From assembly GCA_903642265.1 (NCBI GenBank), contig CAHJWN010000007.1:1-64000 (forward strand): a stretch of 64,000 bases of DNA, read 5' to 3'. The position numbers were made by a program, and so were the translations under genes. Shown here one piece after another: positions 28,841 to 37,464 of the stretch (its first letter is position 1; each line of letters begins with the position of its first letter). Source of the DNA: Acidobacteriaceae bacterium. GTDB lineage: Bacteria > Acidobacteriota > Terriglobia > Terriglobales > Acidobacteriaceae. Under the pieces are notes generated by a model. It did no database searches. It was not told the origin of the DNA and was given only the letters and a program-made list of their open reading frames with translations.

Positions 28841-30211
28841 TCACCTTGGTGCATCAATCGCGAAGAGTTGGAATTCCCTGATGCGTGCGTCTCCTGCGCT
28901 GGTCAGAATGTTCAACCGCACTCGTTGCGTGGTGACGGAAGGGAAGCGATCAATCTTCTTGTGGCCGATGGCCTGATCCGTGACGAGCGTCTTCCACGCT
29001 CCATCAACAAACGCTTCGATTTTATACTTCTGAACGAGCTGTCCCTCGATGAGCCACTCCATGGTCATCGCATGATCGAACGCCGTCGGCTGAGCGAATT
29101 CTACCTCCAGCACTGCTGCATGCGAGCCCGCGGGAGCACTCCAGAAAGTATCGGCATTACCATCGAGCGCGCGTGCAGTGTTGTCATCGGTGGGCTGATG
29201 CTTCGCGGCAAGGTTCCTGCTGTAACGCTGCTGAAGTGCGTTGCCAAGCTCGTGCAGGCGAGCAACATCGGAGTCCGGCAGAAGGCCGCGGCTGTCAGGT
29301 GCAACGCCCACCATCCATTGGCCGCCGTGGCCAACCGAGTTTTCATAACTGTCGATGAGGTCTTTCAGTGGCTTGAGCGATGCTTCGTCATTAGGATGCC
29401 AAAACCAATGCAACGCTCGGAGCGGTGTGTCCACCTCTACAGGCCGCCATCGGAGGTATCCATGACGATCAATGACGTTCCAGTTTTGATAGTCAATTTT
29501 GCCAGACTCATCACCGGCCCAGCGTGCGTCGCCGTACTCGAACAGACCTGTGTCGGCAAAGACTATCGTGTTCGGCTGGTAGGTGCGAAGCCGCTCGATG
29601 ATGCCGGGAAAGTCATACGTGTGCCCATTGCTTCCGGCACCGTCCAGCCAAAGTTCCACCAGATCGCCGTAGTTCTGGACCAGCTCTTCCAATTCGGCTT
29701 TGTAATACTGGTCGTAAGCCACAGGGTCGGCGTACTTTGCTTCGTGGCGGTCCCAGGGAGATAGATAGATCCCAAATGCGAGACCGTTAGCTCTTGCAGC
29801 TTGCGCGACTTCGCGCACAATATCGCCTTTACCTTCCTTCCAAAGGCTTTGCTTGATGCTGTAATCGGTTTGGCCAGTAGGCCACAGGCAGTAGCCATCG
29901 TGGTGTTTGGCGACCATCACAACGTACTTCGCCCCCGACGCCTTGATGGCCTTCATCCATTGATCGGGATTGAAGGCGGAAGGATTGAAGATCCTGGCGC
30001 TTGCAGAGCCATCGCCCCACTCCTGGTTTAAGAAAGTGTTGGGACCGAAGTGGATGATGACTCCGAACTCAAGATCCTGCCATGCTGTCTGTTGTGGTGT
30101 CGGTCTAAAGTCGACCGTGTTCTGCGCATTGCTTGCATGGACGACGTTCATCCCCATCAGCAAGCAGAACCCGGCCACAAGTCGTATGGATCGAAGCAAT
30201 TGGCCTTTCAT
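28841..30211 (-). CDS. GH29 alpha-L-fucosidase with C-terminal carbohydrate-binding (F5/8-type) domain
   Basis: 456 residues with a signal peptide (cleavage near residue 26). GH29 landmarks: FGVIIHFGPNTF, VVMVAKHHDGYCLW and the nucleophile D190 in LVELWLDGAG. A discoidin-like domain covers about 350-455. It is secreted to the periplasm or beyond. A strong ribosome site (GAGGAGAGAGG) precedes the ATG. It is third in a minus-strand run after the deaminase and kinase genes (27-base gap to the kinase). It could act on fucosylated N-glycans or, less likely by position, on xyloglucan. Confidence 0.94.
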   Translation of the reverse strand: MKGQLLRSIRLVAGFCLLMGMNVVHASNAQNTVDFRPTPQQTAWQDLEFGVIIHFGPNTFLNQEWGDGSASARIFNPSAFNPDQWMKAIKASGAKYVVMVAKHHDGYCLWPTGQTDYSIKQSLWKEGKGDIVREVAQAARANGLAFGIYLSPWDRHEAKYADPVAYDQYYKAELEELVQNYGDLVELWLDGAGSNGHTYDFPGIIERLRTYQPNTIVFADTGLFEYGDARWAGDESGKIDYQNWNVIDRHGYLRWRPVEVDTPLRALHWFWHPNDEASLKPLKDLIDSYENSVGHGGQWMVGVAPDSRGLLPDSDVARLHELGNALQQRYSRNLAAKHQPTDDNTARALDGNADTFWSAPAGSHAAVLEVEFAQPTAFDHAMTMEWLIEGQLVQKYKIEAFVDGAWKTLVTDQAIGHKKIDRFPSVTTQRVRLNILTSAGDARIREFQLFAIDAPR

Positions 30212-30238
30212 CCTCTCTCCTCTGTCTGCCTCGTACCG

Positions 30239-31153
30239 TTAATGTCCGTTGCGAGCGCGCCAGAGTGCGCCGTTAAGCGGGTCGACCACGCCATCAAGGA
30301 CGCGGACGGCAGGAAATTCTTCTTCAACAGTCGCAGTAAGCGTATGGCGTACCGGCAACAGGTTCTCCATGATCGAACCTGCAAACGCGAGCGGCGGTGT
30401 CCAATGTTCTCCCGGCGTCAACTGCCTAAGACGGCGCATGACTAAGCATGCAAGGTGTGCGAGATCTTCACCCTCGCGGCGGAGCACAGAGTTGGCGACC
30501 TGATCGCCAGCTTCAGCACAGCGAAGTACGGCGTGGGTGAGACGTGAGAAATCAGGAGAAGGGATTTGATTTGCAACGGCGATGATCTGCTCGGCAGAAC
30601 TGAGCTGCCACGCGTCAAGCACCGCTTGGAGAAGCGTGGTTGGCTGGCCTTCGTCGATTGCACGGAATGCTGCGCGCAACGCTTCCTGGCCGATCCGGTG
30701 TCCTGATCCCTGGTCGGCAAGCGCCGGTCCATAGCCGCCTGCACTCGTCAATGCTCCGAGCTTGTCGCGACCAGCAACGTTTGATCCCGTACCTGCGAGA
30801 ACAAGCACGCCGGGCTGTCCCGGAAATGCTGCATCAAGAGCAATCTCAACATCGCCCAACAGGATGAGTTCACCTCCAACGAATTCATCGAACGCCGCAC
30901 GCAGGAAGTCGGTTACGAGGGGAACGGTCTCGCCGGCTGTTCCAATGCAGGTGCGCGTGACGGACGACAGAGCCACGCCGGAAAGTGCGGCCAACTCTGT
31001 AAGCGCGGTGTGTAGATTTCCTGACGCGGTATGTTCATCGGTCCGCATGCGCTTGATGGTTGCACCACGCACACGGGCGATCTCTCGCACCTCATCGGCG
31101 ATCAGGTAGTCAGTCTTGGTGCCGCCTGCGTCAACTGCGAGAAACAAACTCAT
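30239..31153 (-). CDS. N-acetylglucosamine kinase-like sugar kinase (BadF/BadG family)
   Basis: 304 residues from the ATG at 31153 (an in-frame GTG at 31171 adds six residues and has no ribosome site). ASKHA ATPase fold: phosphate-1 motif LAVDAGGTKTDYL, VLAGTGSNVAG and GGYGPALADQGSGHRIG, the pattern of GlcNAc kinases. It likely phosphorylates GlcNAc or GlcN in the cytoplasm, feeding the GlmS-like deaminase encoded 35 bases upstream. No NagA deacetylase is seen in the window. Confidence 0.85.
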   Translation of the reverse strand: MSLFLAVDAGGTKTDYLIADEVREIARVRGATIKRMRTDEHTASGNLHTALTELAALSGVALSSVTRTCIGTAGETVPLVTDFLRAAFDEFVGGELILLGDVEIALDAAFPGQPGVLVLAGTGSNVAGRDKLGALTSAGGYGPALADQGSGHRIGQEALRAAFRAIDEGQPTTLLQAVLDAWQLSSAEQIIAVANQIPSPDFSRLTHAVLRCAEAGDQVANSVLRREGEDLAHLACLVMRRLRQLTPGEHWTPPLAFAGSIMENLLPVRHTLTATVEEEFPAVRVLDGVVDPLNGALWRARNGH

Positions 31154-31188
31154 CTGGAGGTACCTGGACACTCAGTCAAACGACGTTG

Positions 31189-32325
31189 CTAATCAACCAG
31201 GACAGCCTTTGTCAGATTGCGCGGATTATCCACATCGATGCCATTGTTGATGGACATGAAGTATGAGAATAACTGGAGCGGGATGACTTCGAAGAGAGGA
31301 AGTAGTGCTTCCGGAGCTTCTTCGACAAAGATGACGTGGGTGGCAAGTTCCGCAACGGCGGAATCGCCTGCGTTTGAGATGGCAAGAATGTTTGCCCTTT
31401 GGCCGCGCATGTCGCGCATCAGCTGCAGGATTTTTTCATATCGGAGAACTGAATCCGGATCAGAGTGGTCAACGGTCGCAATCATCACGAGCGGCGTTGC
31501 TTCGCTCACAAGAGCGTTCGGGCCATGCTTCAGCTCGCCGCTCGGATAACCTTCCGCATGAAGATAGGCTGATTCTTTCAGCTTTAGTGCACCCTCGCGG
31601 GCGATAGGGTTGTGAACACCCCGGCCGAGGAATAAGAAGTTCTTGATGGCGCGATACTCCCCGGCTATGTTTCGGACGTTGGTCTCCCAGCTTGCGAGCT
31701 GCGCTTGTATCTTTGCGGGTACATTGGAGAGTTCAACGAGGCGCTGCTTCAGTTGGTCTGGAGTCTGCTTGCCCTCCACTTCGGCTCCAAGCAACGCCAG
31801 CAGGTAGAGGTTCAGCAACTGGGCGGTAAAGCTTTTCGTTGCGGGAACGGCTCGCTCCCTGCCCGCCTCGGTTGGAAACGAGACCGTAGCTTCTCGCGCC
31901 ATGCTTGAGGTCGAAACGTTTGTTATGGCCAGCGTCGGATGGCCTGCGGCGGTAGCTTTGCGCAGGGCCGCGAGCGTGTCGGCAGTCTCCCCGGATTGTG
32001 ATATCAGCATAACTCCGCCGCTGCGACGAGCTTTTCCGGAGCTGTAGGAGTACTCGCTGGCATATTCGACGTCGACAGAGATGCTACTCAGATCCTCAAT
32101 CGTGAGTTCGGCAACTAGCCCGGCATGACGGCTGGAGCCGCTTGCCGCGATCAGGATGTGGCCATCGACACGTCGAAGCCATTCACGGATCGGTCCGCAG
32201 ATTTCGTCGCGAAAACTACCTGCTGCAACGTACCTTGCCAACGTTGTGGCTAAAGTGGCTGGCTGTTCAAAGATCTCGCGCAGCATCCAGTGCGCGTAGG
32301 GTGATGGACTTTGGACCTCGGGCAT
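31189..32325 (-). CDS. GlmS-like SIS protein lacking glutaminase: probable glucosamine-6-phosphate deaminase
   Basis: 378 residues comprising two SIS domains, as in the isomerase half of GlmS; the N-terminal glutamine amidotransferase domain is absent. Motifs: AASGSSRHAG, SQSGETADTLAAL, ATKSFTAQ, the catalytic-type LKLKESAYLHAEGYPSGELKHGP and a C-terminal NLTKAV. Without glutaminase the expected reaction is amino-sugar phosphate to fructose-6-phosphate plus ammonia, or an aldose-ketose isomerisation (AgaS type). It is first in the run with the kinase and fucosidase and is divergent from the DeoR regulator, its likely controller. Confidence 0.88.
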   Translation of the reverse strand: MPEVQSPSPYAHWMLREIFEQPATLATTLARYVAAGSFRDEICGPIREWLRRVDGHILIAASGSSRHAGLVAELTIEDLSSISVDVEYASEYSYSSGKARRSGGVMLISQSGETADTLAALRKATAAGHPTLAITNVSTSSMAREATVSFPTEAGRERAVPATKSFTAQLLNLYLLALLGAEVEGKQTPDQLKQRLVELSNVPAKIQAQLASWETNVRNIAGEYRAIKNFLFLGRGVHNPIAREGALKLKESAYLHAEGYPSGELKHGPNALVSEATPLVMIATVDHSDPDSVLRYEKILQLMRDMRGQRANILAISNAGDSAVAELATHVIFVEEAPEALLPLFEVIPLQLFSYFMSINNGIDVDNPRNLTKAVLVD

Positions 32326-32469
32326 GATGAACTTGTTCCTTAGCGATCTCAGACTGATTGTTTCGTGTCTATTCGATCAGATTAGTGTACGGTTTGCGCC
32401 ACTGCAAGGAGAAAACGAAGGGTTAGCTCCTGCGAGCGCGTTAGACTGGGCAGGGAATACAAGGTAAAT

Positions 32470-33255
32470 GTGTCAAAAAAGATCGATATTCGCGGCGATC
32501 GAATCATGCGAGCACTACTAAGAGCCGGCGACATCTCCGTTCGGCAGCTGGTGGAGCAAGTCGGGGTTTCTGCGCCGAGCATCCGCCGGGATCTTGCGAG
32601 ATTAGAGAAACGCGGCCTGGTTCTGCGGACGCACGGCGGAGCGACACTGGTTGAGCACTTGTTGTACGAGCCTTTTAGACACGACACGTCGTTCCAGGCT
32701 CGTGAGTTGCGATCGGCCGACGAGAAGAGGCGAATAGGCCTCGCAGCGAGTGAACTAATCGCTGAAAAGGAGACCGTCGGCCTGACTGCGGGTACAACAA
32801 CAACGCAGATCGGCCGATCCCTTCGCCACCGGCATGGCATTTCTGTCGTCACAAACGCGTTGAACATCGGCATGGAGCTCTGTAACCAGCCGGCAATCAA
32901 GACCACATTGACTGGCGGTTCACTTGCGTGGGCCTGGACTTTCGCCCTTGCCGGGCAGCCAGCGCTGAATACCTTAAAAGATGTCTATCTGGACAAGGCG
33001 TTCATCAGCGTCACCGGCTTTGATATCGAACGCGGCCTTACCACGCTTGAGGCGGAAGAGGCTACGGTCTCGCTCGCGATGCTGCGCCAGGCCCGCGAGG
33101 TTATCGTGGTTGCAGATTCGAGCAAGATCGGGCAGGTAAGCCCAGCGTTGATCTGCCCGCTTTCGGCGGTGCATGTTCTGGTGACAGACCACGCCATCCC
33201 GGAAGACGTGTACCAGGTGCTGACGGCACGCGGGATCAAAGTTATCCGGGCCTAA
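32470..33255 (+). CDS. DeoR/GlpR-family transcription regulator (AgaR-like)
   Basis: 261 residues. N-terminal winged helix (about 5-60: ISVRQLVEQVGVSAPSIRRDLARLEKRGLVLRTHGG, a classic DeoR signature in two pieces) and a sugar-phosphate sensor domain with GLTAGTTTTQIGR, TNALNIG and the late VVADSSKIG. It starts with GTG at 32470. It probably binds the 144-base divergent gap (32326-32469) to repress the deaminase/kinase/fucosidase run until a sugar phosphate appears. Its end overlaps the formamidase gene stop by four bases. Confidence 0.92.
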   Translation: MSKKIDIRGDRIMRALLRAGDISVRQLVEQVGVSAPSIRRDLARLEKRGLVLRTHGGATLVEHLLYEPFRHDTSFQARELRSADEKRRIGLAASELIAEKETVGLTAGTTTTQIGRSLRHRHGISVVTNALNIGMELCNQPAIKTTLTGGSLAWAWTFALAGQPALNTLKDVYLDKAFISVTGFDIERGLTTLEAEEATVSLAMLRQAREVIVVADSSKIGQVSPALICPLSAVHVLVTDHAIPEDVYQVLTARGIKVIRA

Positions 33256-34199
33256 TCGACAATCGAGCTGAAAAGTTGGCGAGCGGGCAGGATGTGTTTA
33301 GGGATCGAGGCGGCTACTGTGATCATGGGCCGGTTCACCACCTGAGCGAGACGGAGGTCCATCGCAACGCTGCATAGCAGGTAAGCCTCGAGTGGGCTGA
33401 AGCCCCACCGCGAAGCAAGTAGATCTATCATCCGCGAAGTAGCAGCGCGAGCAGCGTCCAGCGCATCAGCGGCAGACTCGACGACGCTCCACAGCCCCTG
33501 TGCTGCGGTTGCGGGTGGCGGCGCATCTACGATGGGTGCCGAAAGAGGCTGGTCCTTGTGAAGGTGGAACCTGAGCGTCACATCGGCAGGGCACTCAATA
33601 CCATTGATGCAAACCTCACCATCACCTTGAGCGGCATGGGCGTCCCCGCAGGAAAAGAGCGCTCCCGGATTGAAGATTGGAAGGTAAAGCGTCGCACCGG
33701 CTGAAAGGTCGCGTACGTCCATGTTTCCCCCGAAGTGGCCTGGCGGACGCGTTCGAAAAGCCCCAGCTTCAGCAGGAGCAACACCCATCACCCCGCAGAA
33801 AGGCCGTAGCGGGACAATGGCAGGCGCAAGCGACTTTGACACGTTCTGATCCAGCTTCCAATGGAAGAGGCTGGCTTCCGTAAAGCGGTATTCCAAGAAA
33901 CCCAGTCCAGGAATAGTGCTGGTCCAGCCCCACCCCCTGTGACTTACTTCGAGGATCTCTACCTGCAGAACGTCACCGGGCCTGGCTCCCTCAACGAGTA
34001 CAGGGCCAGTCAACGCGTGTATGCGGTCGCGATCGATCGCCAGGTACTCCGCGAGCGTAGACGAGGAGGTCAGCTGATTGCCTGTCGCGTCATGGCAGCT
34101 GAAATGGACGGTATCACCGGGGGCGATAACCAGGCGCGGCTCAATGTCCCGAGACCACAATGAATGGGTTGGATCTGCCTCGAGCACATGGGTAGGCAT
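33252..34199 (-). CDS. Acetamidase/formamidase family protein
   Basis: 315 residues from the ATG at 34199, five bases past the RidA stop; a TTG at 34223 is possible but lacks a ribosome site. Family landmarks: GARPGDVLQVEILEV, PFCGVMGVAP, HFGGNMDVRDL and GDAHAAQGDGEVC, where the metal/active-site Asp and His lie. Relatives hydrolyse formamide or acetamide to ammonia. With RidA it forms a two-gene minus-strand unit diverging from the 13-gene operon, so it could remove formamide or a similar amide made there. Confidence 0.9.
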   Translation of the reverse strand: MPTHVLEADPTHSLWSRDIEPRLVIAPGDTVHFSCHDATGNQLTSSSTLAEYLAIDRDRIHALTGPVLVEGARPGDVLQVEILEVSHRGWGWTSTIPGLGFLEYRFTEASLFHWKLDQNVSKSLAPAIVPLRPFCGVMGVAPAEAGAFRTRPPGHFGGNMDVRDLSAGATLYLPIFNPGALFSCGDAHAAQGDGEVCINGIECPADVTLRFHLHKDQPLSAPIVDAPPPATAAQGLWSVVESAADALDAARAATSRMIDLLASRWGFSPLEAYLLCSVAMDLRLAQVVNRPMITVAASIPKHILPARQLFSSIVD

Positions 34200-34203
34200 G
34201 TCC

Positions 34204-34656
34204 TTATCGGCCCTCGATCTCAACGATCATCTGCAGTTCCACCAGTGCATTGCGCGGCAGGGAACTCACACAGATTGCAGCGCGAACGTGACGGCCTACC
34301 TCTCCGAAGATTTGCACCAGCAGATCAGAAGCGCCGTTGACCACCTTAGGAGCATCGGCGAAACCGGGTGGTGCGGCAACATACCCGTTTACGCTCAGGA
34401 CGCTTTTTACAACATCAAGTGAGCCAAGGTGCTGCTTGAGAACTGCGAGCTGCGTCAGTGCGCAACGCTGGGCGGCCAGGTAAGCGTCATCGAGGTTAGT
34501 GAATGGCGCGGTGATCACACCTTTCTCGTTAGAGGAGATCACTCCAGCTAGATAGACAAGGTTGCTACTCGTCTTTGCGGGAAGGTAGTTGCCGCCAGGC
34601 GCAGGTAGAACGGGCAGCGTGTGGCCAGCTGCAGCCAGGGTCTCTTCATAGCTCAT
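34204..34656 (-). CDS. RidA/YjgF family enamine/imine deaminase
   Basis: 150 residues starting at MSYEETLAAAGH, the usual N-terminus of this subgroup (an upstream GTG at 34674 adds six residues). It has the core ANLVYLAGVISSN-like segment and the C-terminal VRAAICVSSLPRNALVELQMIVE, with the conserved Arg of RidA proteins. These trimeric enzymes hydrolyse reactive enamines and imines; RutC, in uracil breakdown, belongs to the same superfamily. It diverges from the cytochrome-led operon by 73 bases. Confidence 0.9.
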   Translation of the reverse strand: MSYEETLAAAGHTLPVLPAPGGNYLPAKTSSNLVYLAGVISSNEKGVITAPFTNLDDAYLAAQRCALTQLAVLKQHLGSLDVVKSVLSVNGYVAAPPGFADAPKVVNGASDLLVQIFGEVGRHVRAAICVSSLPRNALVELQMIVEIEGR

Positions 34657-34729
34657 GTTGCGGTACTGTATCACGGCAAACTGGTGTGTTTCGCTGGCGC
34701 GGAGGGCAGCTTCAGGGTAGGCTTCATGA

Positions 34730-35605
34730 ATGCTGCGTCACATAGGGCTTCTCACAGCATTTGCCGGTCTGCTGCTTGCGGGCCAAAAGCCACAGCATGC
34801 GCCAATGCATGCGCATCGCGAAGCGCCCAATGATCTTGAGGTCTCAGGCTTACTTGATTCGGGACTGCCTGGCCAGTCTCAATTTGTTTCACGTGAGGCA
34901 ATCGCTCGCATGCCGCAGATCACCATGACCATGACCAGGACAGCAGATTTTCCTACGCTGCCGCAATCCGGTGTATCCGTACGCGGGGTCTATCTTGATA
35001 CGCTCGTCCGGAGCCTTGCCCTAAGAACCGGCGGCCTGGCGATCGAGGCCATATGCGCGGACGGCTATACGGCGACCTACTCGTCAGAGTATGTCAAGCA
35101 GCATCATCCCGTGTTTCTCCTTGAAGTCGACGGCCTAAACCCGCATGAGTGGGCGATCAAAGCAGGGCAATATGACGCCGGACCGTATCTGATTGAATAT
35201 CGGCGTTTTGTGCCATCATTTCGCGTTCTCTCGGATCGTGACCGGCCACTCGAACCTACTGGCATAGTCAAGTTGCACATTGATACACAACGGCATGTCT
35301 TTGCAGGCATCCAAATCCGTTCCGCTGGTCGTCACGAGAGGCGCGCGATTCAGGGTTACATGATTGCAAAACAGAACTGCTTCCGATGCCACAACGCAGG
35401 AGAACACGGAGGCACCAAGGCCAATGTGAGTTGGTCGAGGATCGGAAGCATTGCTAGGAAGCGACCGGACTACTTCGCAGATTGGGTGCACGATCCGCAA
35501 GCAGTGAATCCCAAAGCCGCTATGCCTTCGAATCTTGATTATGATGCTGTGACGCTATCGGCTTTACAGCATTACTTCGCAATGTTTGCCAAGGAGAGCG
35601 AGTGA
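34730..35605 (+). CDS. Exported c-type cytochrome with N-terminal molybdopterin-oxidoreductase-like domain
   Basis: 291 residues. A signal peptide (1 to about 18) leads into a domain (about 35-185) whose pattern (FVSREAIARMPQITMT, VSVRGVYLDTLVRSLALR, AICADGYTATYSSEYV, FLLEVDGLNP) resembles the sulfite-oxidase/YedY-like fold in a shortened form; I cannot assign a molybdenum ligand. The C-terminal part binds haem through C217, C220 and H221 (CFRCH), with M265 in AAMPSN as likely distal ligand. It should pass electrons in the periplasm. It is the first gene of the operon, overlapping the DUF2165 gene by four bases. Confidence 0.82.
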   Translation: MLRHIGLLTAFAGLLLAGQKPQHAPMHAHREAPNDLEVSGLLDSGLPGQSQFVSREAIARMPQITMTMTRTADFPTLPQSGVSVRGVYLDTLVRSLALRTGGLAIEAICADGYTATYSSEYVKQHHPVFLLEVDGLNPHEWAIKAGQYDAGPYLIEYRRFVPSFRVLSDRDRPLEPTGIVKLHIDTQRHVFAGIQIRSAGRHERRAIQGYMIAKQNCFRCHNAGEHGGTKANVSWSRIGSIARKRPDYFADWVHDPQAVNPKAAMPSNLDYDAVTLSALQHYFAMFAKESE

Positions 35606-36099
35606 CTGTCATCCGCATATCGAAGTGTCTGTTGATGCTGTCGGTCGCCTTCTTCTGCACCCTTGTTGTTTTCAACAACCTTACTGACTACGACTCCAAC
35701 TTTCAGTTTGTTCGCCATGTGCTGCAGATGGACTCGACCTTCCCTGGCAATAGAGGGATGTGGCGCGCCATTAACTCGCTGGTGGTTCATCACGTCGCGT
35801 ACGGCCTCGTCATTCTATGGGAAGCACTGACAGCAGCCACGGCCTGGTGGGGCGGGCTCCGATTGTTCCGGCACCGGCGCGGGAGTCCTCAGGCCTTTGC
35901 GCGGGCAAAGGCGCCGAGTATTGCTGCGCTCACAATGGGCATAAGTCTATGGTTTGTCGGCTTTATTGCCGTAGGTGGCGAGTGGTACCTGATGTGGCAA
36001 TCCAAGACGTGGAACGGACAGGAAGCAGCGTTCCGTCTTGTGGTCGTGCTCGGAATCGTGCTGCTTTACGTCGTTTCGCCCGAGAGTCAACATGAGTAA
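35602..36099 (+). CDS. DUF2165-like small membrane protein
   Basis: 165 residues with four hydrophobic segments (about 8-28, 62-86, 105-130, 142-160). The first loop has NNLTDYDSNFQFVRHVL, DSTFPGN and MWRAI, which I recognise as the DUF2165 pattern. GTG start inside the GTGA overlap with the cytochrome gene, preceded by AAGGAGAG. Function unknown; the coupling suggests it anchors or assists the cytochrome. Confidence 0.85.
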   Translation: MTVIRISKCLLMLSVAFFCTLVVFNNLTDYDSNFQFVRHVLQMDSTFPGNRGMWRAINSLVVHHVAYGLVILWEALTAATAWWGGLRLFRHRRGSPQAFARAKAPSIAALTMGISLWFVGFIAVGGEWYLMWQSKTWNGQEAAFRLVVVLGIVLLYVVSPESQHE

Positions 36100-37402
36100 A
36101 CCTACCGTCTTGCAGAAGCTTCAAAACCAGTTGAAAACGGGAGTAATTACACCGATTGGAGTAATGCTCGAAGCAAATCGGCGCGCTGATGCGAGCGCAT
36201 CCCTGAAGCACACAGACTGCGGAACGTACATCCGGCGAGATGCTGGTGCCGTGCTCCAATATGCGCAGTCATTGCCAAACACTTTTCCTGATCCAGATAA
36301 GCGCCCGCTTCTTTACGGCGTGCCCGTTTCAGTAAAAGACTGCTTCGATCTTGTGGGAACCGTTACAGGATGTGGATCGAAGTTTTATGCGAGCTTCAAC
36401 CAACCTGCTACGGAGAACGCATGGATCGTCGAACGCCTGCTCGCCGCCGGTGCGGTCATCATGGGCAAGACGCATCTCCACCAGCTTGCTTACGGAATCA
36501 CTGGTGAAAACGAAGACTATGGAAATCCATTGCAGCCGCGAGACCGCTCGCTGCTCACCGGCGGTTCTTCCAGCGGGGCTGTGGCAAGCATCCAAGAGGG
36601 TTCCGCTTTGGTGGCCGTCGGGACCGACACTGGCGGCTCGGTGCGTGTGCCTGCTGCGCTCTGCGGACTTGCCGGATATCGCGCTTCGCACGGCCTGTTT
36701 GCAGAAGAAATCTGCTGGAAGGGAGGTGCGCATCTGGCCAGGTCTTTCGACACCATCGGCCTCCTGTTTCAGGATCTACGTGATGGACCGATGCTAGGGC
36801 TGGCGGTCTTCGGACTGCAGCCCGCAGCTGTACCTCAACAACCCCGGATCGGGTTCGTCGGCACCGAATTCCTTGAGGACTGTGACCCTGATGTTCTAGC
36901 TGCCTATACAGCGTGGAGGCGCAGGCTCGAAGACCGGGGCGCCACGCTCGCTTACTTTGACACGAGCTTCTGGGGCGAGAGTAAGGAGATCTTTATGGCC
37001 ATCCAGGCAAGTGAAGCTGCCGCGTCGCATAGAGGTCACTTCGAGCGCTTCGAGAAAGCCATCGCAGAACGCCTCGCCTGGGGCGAGTCCATTACCCCAG
37101 AACAACTCAACGTGTTGCACCAGCGGCATAAGGCATTCTGCGGAAAGATGGATGGATTGTTCGATCAGTATCAATTCCTCGTGCTCCCTTGCGCTCCTGT
37201 GAGCCGTCTTGTGGCGGGTGAAGATCAAAGCAGCGCCCGCGCGAGGATCCTTCGGTACACTGCACCTATAAGCATGGCAGGCCTGCCGACCGTCACGCTC
37301 CCGGGCGAAATGATCGGCAACTTCTTTGGAACCGGAGTTCAACTTGTAGCCAAGAAGGGCAACGACGCAGAGCTGCTGGCGTTTGCCGCTGCCATGGTTT
37401 GA
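36092..37402 (+). CDS. Amidase signature family hydrolase (allophanate-hydrolase/AtzF-like)
   Basis: 436 residues from the ATG that overlaps the DUF2165 stop by eight bases. The Ser-cisSer-Lys triad is visible: K in VSVKDCFDL, the glycine/serine loop TGGSSSGAVA and GTDTGGSVRVPAA with the nucleophilic serine. It hydrolyses a C-N amide bond in the cytoplasm; the substrate is not determined. The set GVPVSVKD and LAGYRASHG is close to allophanate-type amidases. Confidence 0.9.
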   Translation: MSKPTVLQKLQNQLKTGVITPIGVMLEANRRADASASLKHTDCGTYIRRDAGAVLQYAQSLPNTFPDPDKRPLLYGVPVSVKDCFDLVGTVTGCGSKFYASFNQPATENAWIVERLLAAGAVIMGKTHLHQLAYGITGENEDYGNPLQPRDRSLLTGGSSSGAVASIQEGSALVAVGTDTGGSVRVPAALCGLAGYRASHGLFAEEICWKGGAHLARSFDTIGLLFQDLRDGPMLGLAVFGLQPAAVPQQPRIGFVGTEFLEDCDPDVLAAYTAWRRRLEDRGATLAYFDTSFWGESKEIFMAIQASEAAASHRGHFERFEKAIAERLAWGESITPEQLNVLHQRHKAFCGKMDGLFDQYQFLVLPCAPVSRLVAGEDQSSARARILRYTAPISMAGLPTVTLPGEMIGNFFGTGVQLVAKKGNDAELLAFAAAMV

Positions 37403-37464
37403 ATCGCCCCTTCGCTGCTATGCTTCAGGAACACTTGAATTGTCTATCGGAGATCCCTATCGCG

